Program-made: the position numbers and the translations under genes
The notes under the pieces: model-generated
Databases searched by the model: none
Seen by the model: only the letters and a program-made list of their open reading frames with translations
Told to the model about the DNA's origin: nothing
Part shown: positions 9,219 through 17,640 of the stretch, one piece after another
How positions within the stretch are numbered: the stretch's first letter is position 1
How the letters are laid out: every line of letters begins with the position of its first letter
Assembly (NCBI RefSeq): GCF_900120175.1
Contig: NZ_FQLF01000001.1
Location: 186,001 to 250,000, forward strand
Origin: Oceanicoccus sp. KOV_DT_Chl
GTDB lineage: Bacteria > Pseudomonadota > Gammaproteobacteria > Pseudomonadales > Dasaniaceae
Direction of reading: 5' to 3'
DNA: 64,000 nt

Positions 9219-9322
9219 TTTTAGGAAGTAGGAAAAAGCTGCACTCGACGTGAGTCGAGGTCGGAAAGCTAAGGGTCTTCGTAAAGTCGGTAACATTAGA
9301 AGATAGCCTGGCTGCCCTAAAA
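9219..9322 (+). promoter_or_regulatory. Cyclic-di-GMP-I (GEMM-like) riboswitch
   Basis: The leader of the VPVPA-tailed gene folds like the GEMM/c-di-GMP-I class. The closing stem P1 is TTTTAGG (9219-9225) with CCTAAAA (9316-9322). A hairpin CTCGAC (9244-9249), GNRA loop GTGA (9250-9253), GTCGAG (9254-9259) corresponds to the tetraloop stem. It is followed by CGGAAAGCT, in the position of the class motif CGCAAAGCC. A third stem GTCTTC (9275-9280)/GAAGAT (9299-9304) leads into AGCCTGGCTGCC, matching the class 3' end (AGCCGGGTTGCC type). The A-rich AGGAAAAAGC (9230-9239) stands for AGGGCAAACC. The start codon lies 29 bp beyond. Several conserved bases differ from consensus, so ligand preference (c-di-GMP, cGAMP or degenerate) is open. 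Confidence 0.75.
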
Positions 9323-9351
9323 ATAAATTATAAAATTATAGGTGACCTCTC

Positions 9352-10095
9352 ATGAGAAAAATAAATTTAATTAGCGCGGCAATTATTTCTACATTTGTTG
9401 CAAGCGCTGCAAGCGCCGCTACTTACACAATCAGTTCAGATGTGACTAATAGCTCTGTTATGCTTGGCACAACTGACAACATCCCCGGTGTTAATCCAAC
9501 CAATCTAACTATTTCCGGTGAGCTTGATATCGATGTTTCTGGCGGTACTTATATTATTAACAGTGGTAGTGTTACAGTCGATGGTACGATTGGTTTTTTT
9601 GCTGGTGCCCCGATAGAGTTATTATTTAACGGCGTGACGTCTGCCTATAATAACGGCGTTTTGTTCGATGGAAGTGGTGCTGGTGGTATTGCTTTTGAAG
9701 TTAATGGTAATGGTGTTAATAATATCGATCTTACCCAAAGTGCAGTTAGTGGCGTAATCGGCGACGCCAACCATCTTGGTTTGGCGCAGTATGGTTTAAA
9801 CTTGGGTGGCGGTACGGTTAATGGTGATGGCACTATTTCACTTGGATTGTGTGGGGCCCCTGATGCCGTAGGATTTGCTTTGTCTCCTACTTGCCTTGGA
9901 GATAGTAATACTGCAGGTGTATTCGGCGACAATACATTAGGTGCTACCGTGCTGGGCTCGTCAGCCAGTATTTATTTAGCCGGTAATATCACCCTAACGG
10001 AAGTAGCTGCTGTTCCAGTTCCTGCAGCTGCTTGGCTTTTTGGTTCGGCTTTATTGGGTCTGTCAACTGTAGGTCGTCGTCGCGTTAAGAAGTGA
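9352..10095 (+). CDS. Secreted protein with VPVPA/PEP-CTERM-type sorting tail
   Basis: A 247-residue exported protein with a cleavable signal peptide (about residues 1-23, ending ASAASAA). A low-complexity Gly/Asn/Ser/Thr-rich body follows, with the look of beta-strand extracellular proteins. The C-terminus is tripartite: VPVPAAAWLFGSALLGL, i.e. motif plus hydrophobic helix, and then an Arg/Lys tail. This is the VPxPA variant of PEP-CTERM sorting signals recognised by exosortases, which couple cleavage and anchoring to exopolysaccharide export. No exosortase lies in the window. It is preceded by a c-di-GMP-type riboswitch and closed by a strong terminator, so it is regulated alone. A biofilm or matrix role is inferred. 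Confidence 0.85.
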   Translation: MRKINLISAAIISTFVASAASAATYTISSDVTNSSVMLGTTDNIPGVNPTNLTISGELDIDVSGGTYIINSGSVTVDGTIGFFAGAPIELLFNGVTSAYNNGVLFDGSGAGGIAFEVNGNGVNNIDLTQSAVSGVIGDANHLGLAQYGLNLGGGTVNGDGTISLGLCGAPDAVGFALSPTCLGDSNTAGVFGDNTLGATVLGSSASIYLAGNITLTEVAAVPVPAAAWLFGSALLGLSTVGRRRVKK

Positions 10096-10110
10096 TTCAT
10101 TAGTTGTTAA

Positions 10111-10140
10111 AAAATAAGCGGGCGTTAGCCCGCTTATTTT
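10111..10140 (+). terminator. Intrinsic terminator after the VPVPA gene
   Basis: A 13-bp perfect stem, AAAATAAGCGGGC (10111-10123) with GCCCGCTTATTTT (10128-10140), has a GTTA loop and ends in a run of T. It lies 15 bp after the stop and separates this gene from the lipoprotein gene. Confidence 0.93.
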
Positions 10141-10195
10141 TTGTCTGTTTTAAGCTGCTATATGTTTGATAAAAAAAATAATTAGAGGTTTGGTA

Positions 10196-11803
10196 ATGAT
10201 GTTTTTTCGTAGTCTATTTATTTTGTGGTGTATTTTACAGCTAGCTGCTTGTGGTGGCAGTAGTGACGCGAATACAACGCCAAGCAGCGAAACCGAGTTG
10301 CAGGGAATGGCTGTCAAAGGGCCAAGAGTTAACGCAGAGGTACGTGTTTATCAAATTGATTTTGGCGGTGATGAGATAAAAGGACGGCTTATCGGCGAGG
10401 GAGTTACCGACAGTGCCGCTAACTTCTCAGGTGTATTTGTCAAGAGTGAAACACTTAATAAAGGCCCGATATTAATCGAGGTTTCGGGCGGGGCTGAGTT
10501 GAACGGAAGTGTTCCGGTGATTGATACCCTGTCGGCAATAATCAGCCCATCCGCATTACTTCGAGGTGATAGAGTCTACCCTACACCTTTGACCACAATG
10601 GTGGTACATAGGACTTTGCTCGACGCAGCAAAACTAGAGCAAATAGACAGCCAACAGTTTGGCGAACTTAAAAAAGCAGCAGTAAACGCCGTTATTACAT
10701 CATTAGGCCTTGGTATTCTTGATGATATTGGATCAACAGCGTTGGAGAGAACTTCTCCAGTAAGTCTTGATGGCAGTGGGTCAGATGCAAGCCTGGCGTA
10801 TCGAACTGTCATCGAAGTGTTTAGCGCGTTGGTAGTGCAACTTAAAGAGTTTGCTCCCAATACAAGTGGAGATAATCTTTTATTGGGTATTGTTAAAGAT
10901 TTGTCTGATAATAATTTAGATGGTGTAAGTGATGGTGAAGGGGTGCCAGAGCTGCTTGAGTTGACAGTTGAACAGATCCTGAGTGTAGCAACACTCAATA
11001 CTGAAGCTTTATTGGCGCTCAATATCCCCGGTACCGAAACACCAATTAGTATGCTCGGTGAGTTTTTGCAGACTGAGGTCGCTGAGTTGGGTGGGGTGCC
11101 TTCACAAACGGCACTGGCTGTCCCTGAATTTTCTGCTCCTGTATTGGTGCTGGACAGTGATGGTGATGGTTATCCAGATATTGTTGATGCGGACCCTGCC
11201 GACCCACAAGTTACGGGTGATGTAGATGGTGATGGGGTTGATAATTTAATAGACCTCTATCCAAATGATGGATCTGAATCTCAAGACTCGGACGGCGATA
11301 CTGTAGGCGACAATGCGGATGATTGTCCGTTTGATAAGGATGTGCAGAGCCTTGAGAGTGGCGATCTTTGCCCATCAGATAGTCTCCCGGTGCAACTCGG
11401 TTGCGGAGATGAAGGTACTATAAGCACTATATTTCTCTGCTCATATGAATACAGTTCGAGCTTGCTAGTGAAAGTGAGTGCTTTTGCTGAGCCAAACTCT
11501 AATGCGGTGATTACCTCTTATCAATGGCGGGTGATAGATGTACCTGACGGCTCTTTGATAACAACGGATAGTTTGGTGATTGGGGACAGTGGTTCTAGTG
11601 TTTCATTTTTAGCGGGGCTGCCTTTAGATATAGGGGCATATATCCTCGAGTTAACAGTTACCACGGAAGAGGGAGTAGAGGTATTAGAGTATGGTGTCGA
11701 TATAAATAAGTCCTTACCTACACCCGGAGAGATGATATTTTTTAGCTTGGGATTACTATCGCTTGTTGGTTTTAGAAAAAACAAAAATAAAGCGAACCGG
11801 TAG
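10196..11803 (+). CDS. Lipoprotein with calcium-binding TSP3-like repeats and C-terminal membrane tail
   Basis: About 535 residues if started at ATG 10196, which has AGAGG at 10184-10188; an in-frame TTG at 10166 is a weaker option. The lipobox LQLAAC followed by GGSS predicts a lipid-anchored protein. A central domain resembles lipoproteins with carboxypeptidase-regulatory-like folds (GMAVKGPRVNAEVRVYQ). Residues about 320-390 hold thrombospondin type 3-like Asp-rich repeats (DSDGDGYPDIVDADPADP, DVDGDGVDNLIDLYPND, DSDGDTVGDNADDCP). A short beta domain follows, and then PTPGEMIFFSLGLLSLVGF plus a Lys/Arg/Asn tail, which looks like a sorting or membrane anchor. Having both an N-terminal lipobox and such a tail is odd. 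Function unknown; surface location expected. Confidence 0.75.
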   Translation: MMFFRSLFILWCILQLAACGGSSDANTTPSSETELQGMAVKGPRVNAEVRVYQIDFGGDEIKGRLIGEGVTDSAANFSGVFVKSETLNKGPILIEVSGGAELNGSVPVIDTLSAIISPSALLRGDRVYPTPLTTMVVHRTLLDAAKLEQIDSQQFGELKKAAVNAVITSLGLGILDDIGSTALERTSPVSLDGSGSDASLAYRTVIEVFSALVVQLKEFAPNTSGDNLLLGIVKDLSDNNLDGVSDGEGVPELLELTVEQILSVATLNTEALLALNIPGTETPISMLGEFLQTEVAELGGVPSQTALAVPEFSAPVLVLDSDGDGYPDIVDADPADPQVTGDVDGDGVDNLIDLYPNDGSESQDSDGDTVGDNADDCPFDKDVQSLESGDLCPSDSLPVQLGCGDEGTISTIFLCSYEYSSSLLVKVSAFAEPNSNAVITSYQWRVIDVPDGSLITTDSLVIGDSGSSVSFLAGLPLDIGAYILELTVTTEEGVEVLEYGVDINKSLPTPGEMIFFSLGLLSLVGFRKNKNKANR

Positions 11804-11927
11804 TTTCGGGTGCTGCGCTATTTTCTCTTTAGGTAGAGCCATGGAAGGCCTCCTTGATGGTTGAATTGTAATTGGCCTGTAAGGAATACAGGTAAATTAA
11901 TCAGAATATGATAATAACAGGAATACT

Positions 11928-14414
11928 ATGAAATATCGTTTCCCTCCTCTTTTTACATTGATGCTGCTTCCGGTAGTTACTCAAATACCGGTTTTATCGG
12001 CACAGGAATCGTCATTTGCATTGGAAGAAGTTGTTGTTACCGCGCGTAAACGAGAAGAAAGCCTGCAAGAAACTCCGATTGCGGTTTCAGCTTTCAATTC
12101 AGAGATGTTACGGGATGCTCAGATTAACTCTGTTGAAGACCTGACCAGAGAAGTTCCTGGGCTTACCAGACCTGGCGGTCGAAAGTCAGCGGACTTATCA
12201 ATCAGGGGTGTGGGCACTCGTAAGAATGATGTTCGTGTCGAGCCGGGTGTCGGTGTCTATATTGATTCTATCTATATCCCTCGAAACGATACCCAATTAG
12301 TCGATGTTATTAGTATGGAGTCAATTCAAGTTCTGCGTGGCCCGCAAGGCACGTTATTTGGAAAAAACACGGTTGGCGGTGCGGTGTTACTGACCACTCA
12401 GAAACCCGATGGTGAGTTTAGTGGTTTTGCTCGCGGTGTGGTGGGTAATTTTGATCGGCAAGATGCACGCTTGGCGGTGGATGGACCATTAATAGAGGAC
12501 ACACTATATGGCGGTGTTATTTTAGATTCGGCTAATTCGGGAGGCTATCGTGAGGATGCTTTTACAGGCAGAGAGTATGGCGATATTGATCGACAATCAA
12601 TTTTGGCGCAGCTGCGATATGAGTCAGGTGGAAGTATGGTGGCAGACTTACTGATGTTCTGGAATAAGCAGCGAGAGAATGCAGCACCGGTTAATTGCTT
12701 TTTGGTGTCAGCCGAGGGAGACCTTGCTTCAAGGACAACAAAAGCCCCCACACTGGGAGACTATGCTGATAACGGAATAACCCAGCAGGATTTTCTCGCC
12801 GCGGGGGCGGATGTTAGCGGCTTGGCTGCTGGCGATGCGCCAAGCTTCGCAGATGCTTGTAAGCTCAGCGAAAACTTAAGTGATGATAAAAAAGTACTTC
12901 AGGATATCGATGAAAATGTTTGGGAGGTTGATAACTTTCTTACCGGGCTGACAGTCAGTTGGGATTTAGGTGATATAACCGTTAAAAGTATCACCGGCTA
13001 CCTTTACCAAGACAATATTATTCAGTCTAGTGACTCGGATGCTTCTAACATTTTCTCGATTAGAAATTTCTCTGTTGCTCAAGCAGCGTTTGAAGCAAGT
13101 GGTATTGATGCCGATAAGCAGGTGCGTGAGTTTGCTTCGCAAGAATTCCAGTTCCTGGGTTCTGCTTTTAATGGCTCAATGGACTACGTGGTAGGTATGT
13201 TCTACTCCAGCGAAGTCTTGGATAATCTGCCTGTTGGGATTGCTCTCGGGCCCAATGGCTGGCTCGGTCAGGAGAATTCTCAAGGGGTAGCGACGCTCGA
13301 CTCAGCTTTTGCTGGTCTCAACGGGATGTCGATGATCAAGCTTGACAATGATACAGCTGCCGCCTTTGGTCAGGTGGTTTATAACTTTGATGAACAGTGG
13401 CAAGTCACCATAGGGATGCGCTATACAGCGGAAACTAAAAAGGCTACTCAAGTAAATTACAACTCAGTATCTGAGTCCAGAGGCACTATCGGTCGGGACG
13501 AGTTTAATGCCTTGCCTTTTCCAACGTTGGCATTTTCTGTAGCAGCGCCCTTTACCGAAGCTGAGGAGGACTGGGAGGTATTTTCTCCTGCGTTGACGCT
13601 GACGATGTTTACACCGGGTGAGTGGCAGAATGACTACTTCGATGGTGGTATGTTTTATGGCAGTGTGAGTGAGGGGTTTAAGGCAGGCGGCTTTTCGCCT
13701 TTTGATAACCAGTTAGTAGCCTTTGAACCAGAGAAGTTAATTACCTATGAGTTGGGGTATAAATTGGCATTCTTGAACAATAGGGTGCGCGTCAATGGTG
13801 CGGTTTATCAATCAGACTACGATGATATCCAGCTGTCGATTGTTCGCTCTGTTGGTCCCCTTAATGTTCAGCCATTAACTTCCAATGCCGGTAAAGCGTC
13901 TATCGAAGGCGCTGAATTAGAAGTTACCTACCTGCCATTTGAAAGTATGTTGACAGGGGTGTCAGCCGCTTATACTAATGCAAAATACGATGAGTTTATT
14001 GATGAGCCCAAAGATCCTGTTACTGGCGAAGGGATTCTCTATGATCGTTCTAATGAAGAGTTTCCGTTCTTACCGCAGAAAACGCTAACAGCGTACATGC
14101 AATATGAATGGGCCAGCGAATTTGGCTCTGTAACACCTAGGCTCAGTGGTAGCTATATGGATGGGGTATTTATAGGTGCCAGCGCATTCGATGCATTAGC
14201 CCCGTCTTCGTATATACCTGGGTACACACTTTGGACGTTCCGTTTAGCGGTTCGCCCTTTACAGGTAGATGGTTTTGAAATTGCTGCTTTTGTTAATAAC
14301 TTGACTGATAAGGAATATATCGCATCTGGTACGCCGCAAGGCAATATTGGCTCGGTCACTTATAATTACGGTAAGGAACGTACCTTTGGCTTAGAGGTTT
14401 TTTACGAGTGGTAG
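11928..14414 (+). CDS. TonB-dependent outer-membrane receptor
   Basis: An 828-residue receptor with a signal peptide ending near LSAQ. A TonB-box/plug start follows (EEVVVTARKREESLQETPIA, residues about 30-49), with plug signatures IRGVGTRKNDVR and VLRGPQGTLFGKNTVGGA, and a long beta-barrel that ends in aromatic residues (LEVFYEW), as barrel proteins do. It is the type common in marine proteobacteria for uptake of unknown organic ligands (the IAVSAF group), rather than a clear siderophore receptor. The gene follows the lipoprotein on the same strand after 124 bp. RBS AGGAATAC lies just before ATG 11928. Ligand unknown. Confidence 0.92.
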   Translation: MKYRFPPLFTLMLLPVVTQIPVLSAQESSFALEEVVVTARKREESLQETPIAVSAFNSEMLRDAQINSVEDLTREVPGLTRPGGRKSADLSIRGVGTRKNDVRVEPGVGVYIDSIYIPRNDTQLVDVISMESIQVLRGPQGTLFGKNTVGGAVLLTTQKPDGEFSGFARGVVGNFDRQDARLAVDGPLIEDTLYGGVILDSANSGGYREDAFTGREYGDIDRQSILAQLRYESGGSMVADLLMFWNKQRENAAPVNCFLVSAEGDLASRTTKAPTLGDYADNGITQQDFLAAGADVSGLAAGDAPSFADACKLSENLSDDKKVLQDIDENVWEVDNFLTGLTVSWDLGDITVKSITGYLYQDNIIQSSDSDASNIFSIRNFSVAQAAFEASGIDADKQVREFASQEFQFLGSAFNGSMDYVVGMFYSSEVLDNLPVGIALGPNGWLGQENSQGVATLDSAFAGLNGMSMIKLDNDTAAAFGQVVYNFDEQWQVTIGMRYTAETKKATQVNYNSVSESRGTIGRDEFNALPFPTLAFSVAAPFTEAEEDWEVFSPALTLTMFTPGEWQNDYFDGGMFYGSVSEGFKAGGFSPFDNQLVAFEPEKLITYELGYKLAFLNNRVRVNGAVYQSDYDDIQLSIVRSVGPLNVQPLTSNAGKASIEGAELEVTYLPFESMLTGVSAAYTNAKYDEFIDEPKDPVTGEGILYDRSNEEFPFLPQKTLTAYMQYEWASEFGSVTPRLSGSYMDGVFIGASAFDALAPSSYIPGYTLWTFRLAVRPLQVDGFEIAAFVNNLTDKEYIASGTPQGNIGSVTYNYGKERTFGLEVFYEW

Positions 14415-14437
14415 AGTAATAATGCTTTGAAAAGCTC

Positions 14438-14479
14438 GCCGGCTACATATTATATGGATATGTGTATAGCTGGCTTTTT
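14438..14479. terminator. Probable bidirectional terminator
   Basis: GCCGGCTA followed by an AT-rich interior and TAGCTGGC, then TTTTTT, forms a hairpin between the convergent TonB receptor and AraC genes. Pairing is imperfect in the middle. Confidence 0.5.
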
Positions 14480-15357
14480 TAATTCGATTTGCGATCAAGT
14501 AGTAATAGGCGCTCTCTATATTGTTTGGGCGTCTCTTTTTTAATCTCAAAGAATTTTTTGTTGAAGTAAGATAAATTATTAAATCCGCATTGCTGCGCGA
14601 TATTTGTTAGATCGCCATCAGTTGATAATATCTGTTGGCAGGCTTTTTCTATACGTGACCAATTGAGATATTGGACAAAAGTGTAGCTTGTCTCCCGTTT
14701 AAAGTAGCGACTAAAGTATTGAGGAGAAACGCCAATGAGTTCAGACATATCTGATTGTCTAATATCTGTTTGCAAATTTTCGTGAATATAGTTGATAACA
14801 GGTAGTAACTTCTTACTGAGTTCAGCTCTTTTTGAATGCAGGGGGTGGCGATAGGTGAGTCGTTTGGCGACTTTAAGCTCTCCCAGTGAACTTAACAGGG
14901 TGACTAATAAAGGAAATTGTTCTCTGCAATGACTGGTTTGGAATGCGAGTAGTGTCTGCTCGATAGCGGACCCCGCCTCTATCTCAAATAGGAGGCCTTG
15001 CTGAGCATTCTTCATCATTCCTGCCACCATATTGAAGCCGGGTATATTCATTAAGTTGAATCCCTGTCCTAGCGGATTAAAGTGCAAAACAATAGCTTCA
15101 CTTTGATCTTGATGCTCGCTCCCATATAATTTCCAACCGTGACGTACGTTGGGAGCAATCAAGGTAAGGTCACCGGGTTTGAAGCTTTGTGAACAATCAT
15201 CGATATAGCGATCACCTTCACCACGAAGAATATAACAAATCTCAAATTCTTTGTGATAATGCCAGCCGCCTGACTGTTTGCAAGAAGAAAGGCTCCCTCT
15301 GTCAAAATGAACAGTGGAATTACCTTCAAACTCTATCATTTTTAGTACTGGACTCAT
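14479..15357 (-). CDS. AraC-family transcriptional regulator with cupin sensor domain
   Basis: A 292-residue regulator. The N-terminal cupin-type ligand domain covers about residues 15-110 (WHYHKEFEICYILRGEGDRY, LTLIAPNVRHGW). Two AraC helix-turn-helix units lie in residues about 185-285, including SDMSELIGVSPQYFSRYFKR and IAQQCGFNNLSYFNKKFFE followed by ETPKQYR. It converges on the TonB receptor gene and may control that receptor or the preceding cluster, but no operator can be identified. The ATG start at 15357 gives a complete cupin domain. Confidence 0.88.
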   Translation of the reverse strand: MSPVLKMIEFEGNSTVHFDRGSLSSCKQSGGWHYHKEFEICYILRGEGDRYIDDCSQSFKPGDLTLIAPNVRHGWKLYGSEHQDQSEAIVLHFNPLGQGFNLMNIPGFNMVAGMMKNAQQGLLFEIEAGSAIEQTLLAFQTSHCREQFPLLVTLLSSLGELKVAKRLTYRHPLHSKRAELSKKLLPVINYIHENLQTDIRQSDMSELIGVSPQYFSRYFKRETSYTFVQYLNWSRIEKACQQILSTDGDLTNIAQQCGFNNLSYFNKKFFEIKKETPKQYRERLLLLDRKSN

Positions 15358-15926
15358 TAAATCATTGCCTATTTACACGCTCTGCAGTCTGTATGTCAGC
15401 CCGCTTTTATTATAGCTATGGCGCTAGTTGTGCTGGTTCTTACCATAGGACGGCAAACTCCTTCGAATATAGCGAAATCACTTCAAATGATAAGTGTATT
15501 TTTATGGAATCATTTGTTCTGAATACAGCACTGTTGTTTATTTGGGTTGCATATCTTTCAACTATCACTGGATATAAATAAACCATCTGGATCAAATAAT
15601 ACTTTTGAGCCTGAGCTAGTATTCATTGTGACAAAAAAATGCAGCTCTCATGAAAGGCTGTTAGTCTTGGTGATCTAACAGTCTTTGAAAGGTGAGATCT
15701 CTGCGTTTCAATATGAATGATGTTTAGGCTGTTAATAAAACAGGCTTGAATACCTTTGGTCACAAAATTTTGTCCTATTGTTTATTCAATATTTTGACGT
15801 TTTAGACTGTGGGAGAATTGTGGGAAGCTCACCGACTTTCATGGACTTCTGTGTACAAAATGGCTGTTGGGTGTCCAGATATAAACTTATATAAATCAAT
15901 AAGTTATATATTGTATTGAATGCTGC

Positions 15927-15967
15927 CAGTGTTGAGGTCAGCGGTTCGATCCCGCTAGGCTCCACCA
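15927..15967 (+). other. Partial tRNA (alanine-type 3' half), attachment-site-like remnant
   Basis: From the anticodon loop onward the sequence reads as a tRNA: stem strand TGTTG, variable loop AGGTC, T-arm AGCGG-TTCGATC-CCGCT, acceptor strand AGGCTCC, discriminator A and CCA (15965-15967). This closely resembles the 3' half of gammaproteobacterial tRNA-Ala(GGC). The 5' half is absent; upstream DNA cannot form the D-arm or the acceptor partner. Such 3' fragments are typical of integration ends whose crossover lies in the anticodon loop. No integrase is present nearby, so it is a relic or the distal end of an element. Confidence 0.7.
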
Positions 15968-15986
15968 AATAACGTTGTTAAATCGA

Positions 15987-16018
15987 CGACTTAGAAGCCC
16001 GCTTGATTGGGTTTTTTT
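15987..16018 (+). terminator. Terminator-like sequence after the tRNA remnant
   Basis: AAGCCC and GGGTTT can pair around a GCTTGATT loop and are followed by a T run. This is the usual layout directly after tRNA genes. The stem is short. Confidence 0.45.
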
Positions 16019-16231
16019 GTGGGTGATGATTTAAGTCGATATGAAGTCCAAATAATTTCTAACAGCAGGGTTTATAGTGCTTGTGTAACTAATCTGGTCA
16101 GCAAATTGAAATGAGTTTTTGGTTTGTCAGGTAAATGGCTTTGTGAGGAGCGCGCGCGGTTTAGATGTGAGGCGCAAGCCTGGCCTGTCAGCTTGGTTCT
16201 TAAGTATTAGAATGTATTAGTTTGTTAAATG

Positions 16232-16281
16232 GAAAAGGGCTTTGACCCCTTTAATAGAAAAGGGCTTTGACCCCTTTAATA
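16232..16281. repeat. Two adjacent exact copies of a 25-bp palindromic unit
   Basis: The 25-base unit occurs at 16232-16256 and again at 16257-16281. Each contains AAAGGG ... CCCTTT around CTTTGAC, so each copy can form a small hairpin. It could act as a terminator-like or REP-like element 3' of the minus-strand gene ending at 16301. Confidence 0.8.
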
Positions 16282-16300
16282 TGAATGCATTGTAGATACC

Positions 16301-16789
16301 TTACCTTAATTTATTGGCCATTTCTTCCAGCTCTTCGTTCGTGGCCGCTTCAGGTGTGGAGTATTTATCTGGTTTTCCATCTTTGTTTTCTGGGAATATA
16401 CAGGTGCCGAGGCCTTTTTCGGCACAGGCTGCTATATCTTTGCCATAATTTACTAGCCCTTTTGCGGTGGTGAGAATTGGGACGCCAGCATAGATAATGT
16501 CAGGTCCTTTTTCCAAAGGCCTATTCTCTTCTTCCGGCTCAGTTAATTTGAGTGTATTGAGCGATTTAGAATCTGTTATCTCAGGTGGTGGGCTTGGCAA
16601 GTTGACGCAGGCATTAAAACTTTTACCAATACATTGTGAGCGGTGTGACAGTTTGTCTGAATATTTCTCATAAATAGTGCCTTTTGAGATGATCATAATT
16701 GATTTCGAAGAAGCGTCATTCTGCAATTTTTCGCTATATGCTTTTGAGCAAAGAAGCAGTATGCAAAGAAAAATATAAATTATTCTCAT
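16301..16789 (-). CDS. Exported hypothetical protein
   Basis: A 162-residue protein with an N-terminal signal peptide (about 19 residues ending SKAYS) and four Cys in the mature part (CIGKSFNACVN, CAEKGLGTC), suggesting disulfides in the periplasm. I do not recognise the family. It starts 2 bp after the stop of the PEP-CTERM gene (16792), so the two are very likely co-transcribed and translationally coupled. The function may relate to that surface protein. Confidence 0.6.
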   Translation of the reverse strand: MRIIYIFLCILLLCSKAYSEKLQNDASSKSIMIISKGTIYEKYSDKLSHRSQCIGKSFNACVNLPSPPPEITDSKSLNTLKLTEPEEENRPLEKGPDIIYAGVPILTTAKGLVNYGKDIAACAEKGLGTCIFPENKDGKPDKYSTPEAATNEELEEMANKLR

Positions 16790-16791
16790 CG

Positions 16792-17316
16792 TTAACGCTT
16801 AGATATTCTACGGAGTATTAGGCCGCCTAAACCTAATAGCAGTAATAGTGCAGAGCTTGATTCTGGTACTTCAGAGTAAGATATTTCTATGTCATACCAT
16901 GCCGCCCCACCATACAAGTAATCATCGAACTCAATTTCCATGCGATGCCCATTTAAATCTGTTGGTGCCTCTATCAAGGAAGCCGGGCCTCGACCACTTA
17001 TTAAGTTTAATGAAATATCCCTTAAACTACTGAGCGCAGGGAATAACCCCGATATGGATGATGATTCGCAGTTGCAGAAATCATTACGACCCTCTTGTGG
17101 CCAGATAGGCTGCCAGTTTATGCCATTTACTATGGTTGGGTAATCATTATCCGACCATCTTCCGGGAGCGGCAAATGCGGAGTGATGCCAAAACATTGTG
17201 TCATCTTCGATAATTAATTCAGATTTCCCGTCGATAAAAGCGCTGACTTGAATGATTCCAGCATTTGCTGTTGAGGCGCATATTGCGAGTGCTAGTGTTA
17301 AAAGAAAGTTTTTCAT
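16792..17316 (-). CDS. PEP-CTERM-type sorting-signal protein
   Basis: A 174-residue exported protein with signal peptide MKNFLLTLALAICASTANAG. The body is a small beta-rich domain. The C-terminus VPESSSALLLLLGLGG followed by LILRRISKR is a PEP-CTERM-like tripartite signal (motif, hydrophobic helix, basic tail), different from the VPxPA type in the proteins at 9352 and 45745. It is probably handled by an exosortase encoded elsewhere and displayed or released at the surface. It is first gene of a two-gene unit with the exported protein downstream. Confidence 0.8.
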   Translation of the reverse strand: MKNFLLTLALAICASTANAGIIQVSAFIDGKSELIIEDDTMFWHHSAFAAPGRWSDNDYPTIVNGINWQPIWPQEGRNDFCNCESSSISGLFPALSSLRDISLNLISGRGPASLIEAPTDLNGHRMEIEFDDYLYGGAAWYDIEISYSEVPESSSALLLLLGLGGLILRRISKR

Positions 17317-17640
17317 GTAAGACTCTATGTTCGATTATTAGTGTTAACACTGGGGATAAAAACCAGTCGCTATATGCCCCCAAAATAGTAGGAGCAACAG
17401 ACTGTCGGTATGTTCAGAATTAGAAGAAATTGCTGGCTGGTATACGTATCCTTAGCAGAACCCATGAATCCCTTCCTGATATTATAATTTTTCTATTAAA
17501 ACGGATAATACCTTTTAATCAGTCAATTTCAAACGGGATATCTACTTTAATTTTGACTATCTCAGCGACTCGCTGAATTTTCCAGGGCTGGAGCACATAA
17601 TGTGACATTGATAATCGTCATAACCATCTTAGGCAGAAAA
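17317..17640. other. Intergenic, 324 bp
   Basis: Holds the promoter side of the minus-strand PEP-CTERM gene and the 3' flank of the DUF2721 gene. TAACACTGGGGATAAAAACC is near 17345. No ORF, RNA or convincing terminator seen. Confidence 0.5.

Larger units (their letters stand above)
15358..16300. other. Intergenic accessory stretch, about 940 bp
   Basis: No convincing gene. It contains the tRNA 3'-half remnant (15927-15967), its likely original terminator (15987-16018) and a 25-bp tandem repeat (16232-16281). The TGTGGGAGAATTGTGGGA-type direct repeat near 15808-15825 resembles DNA seen beside integrase attachment sites. The minus-strand reading of the tRNA remnant gives a short spurious peptide. 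Confidence 0.6.

Noticed and set aside
15786-15968. Minus-strand 60-codon open frame reading MVEPSGIEPLTS...
   Set aside because: It is the antisense of the tRNA 3' remnant, a well-known spurious translation.
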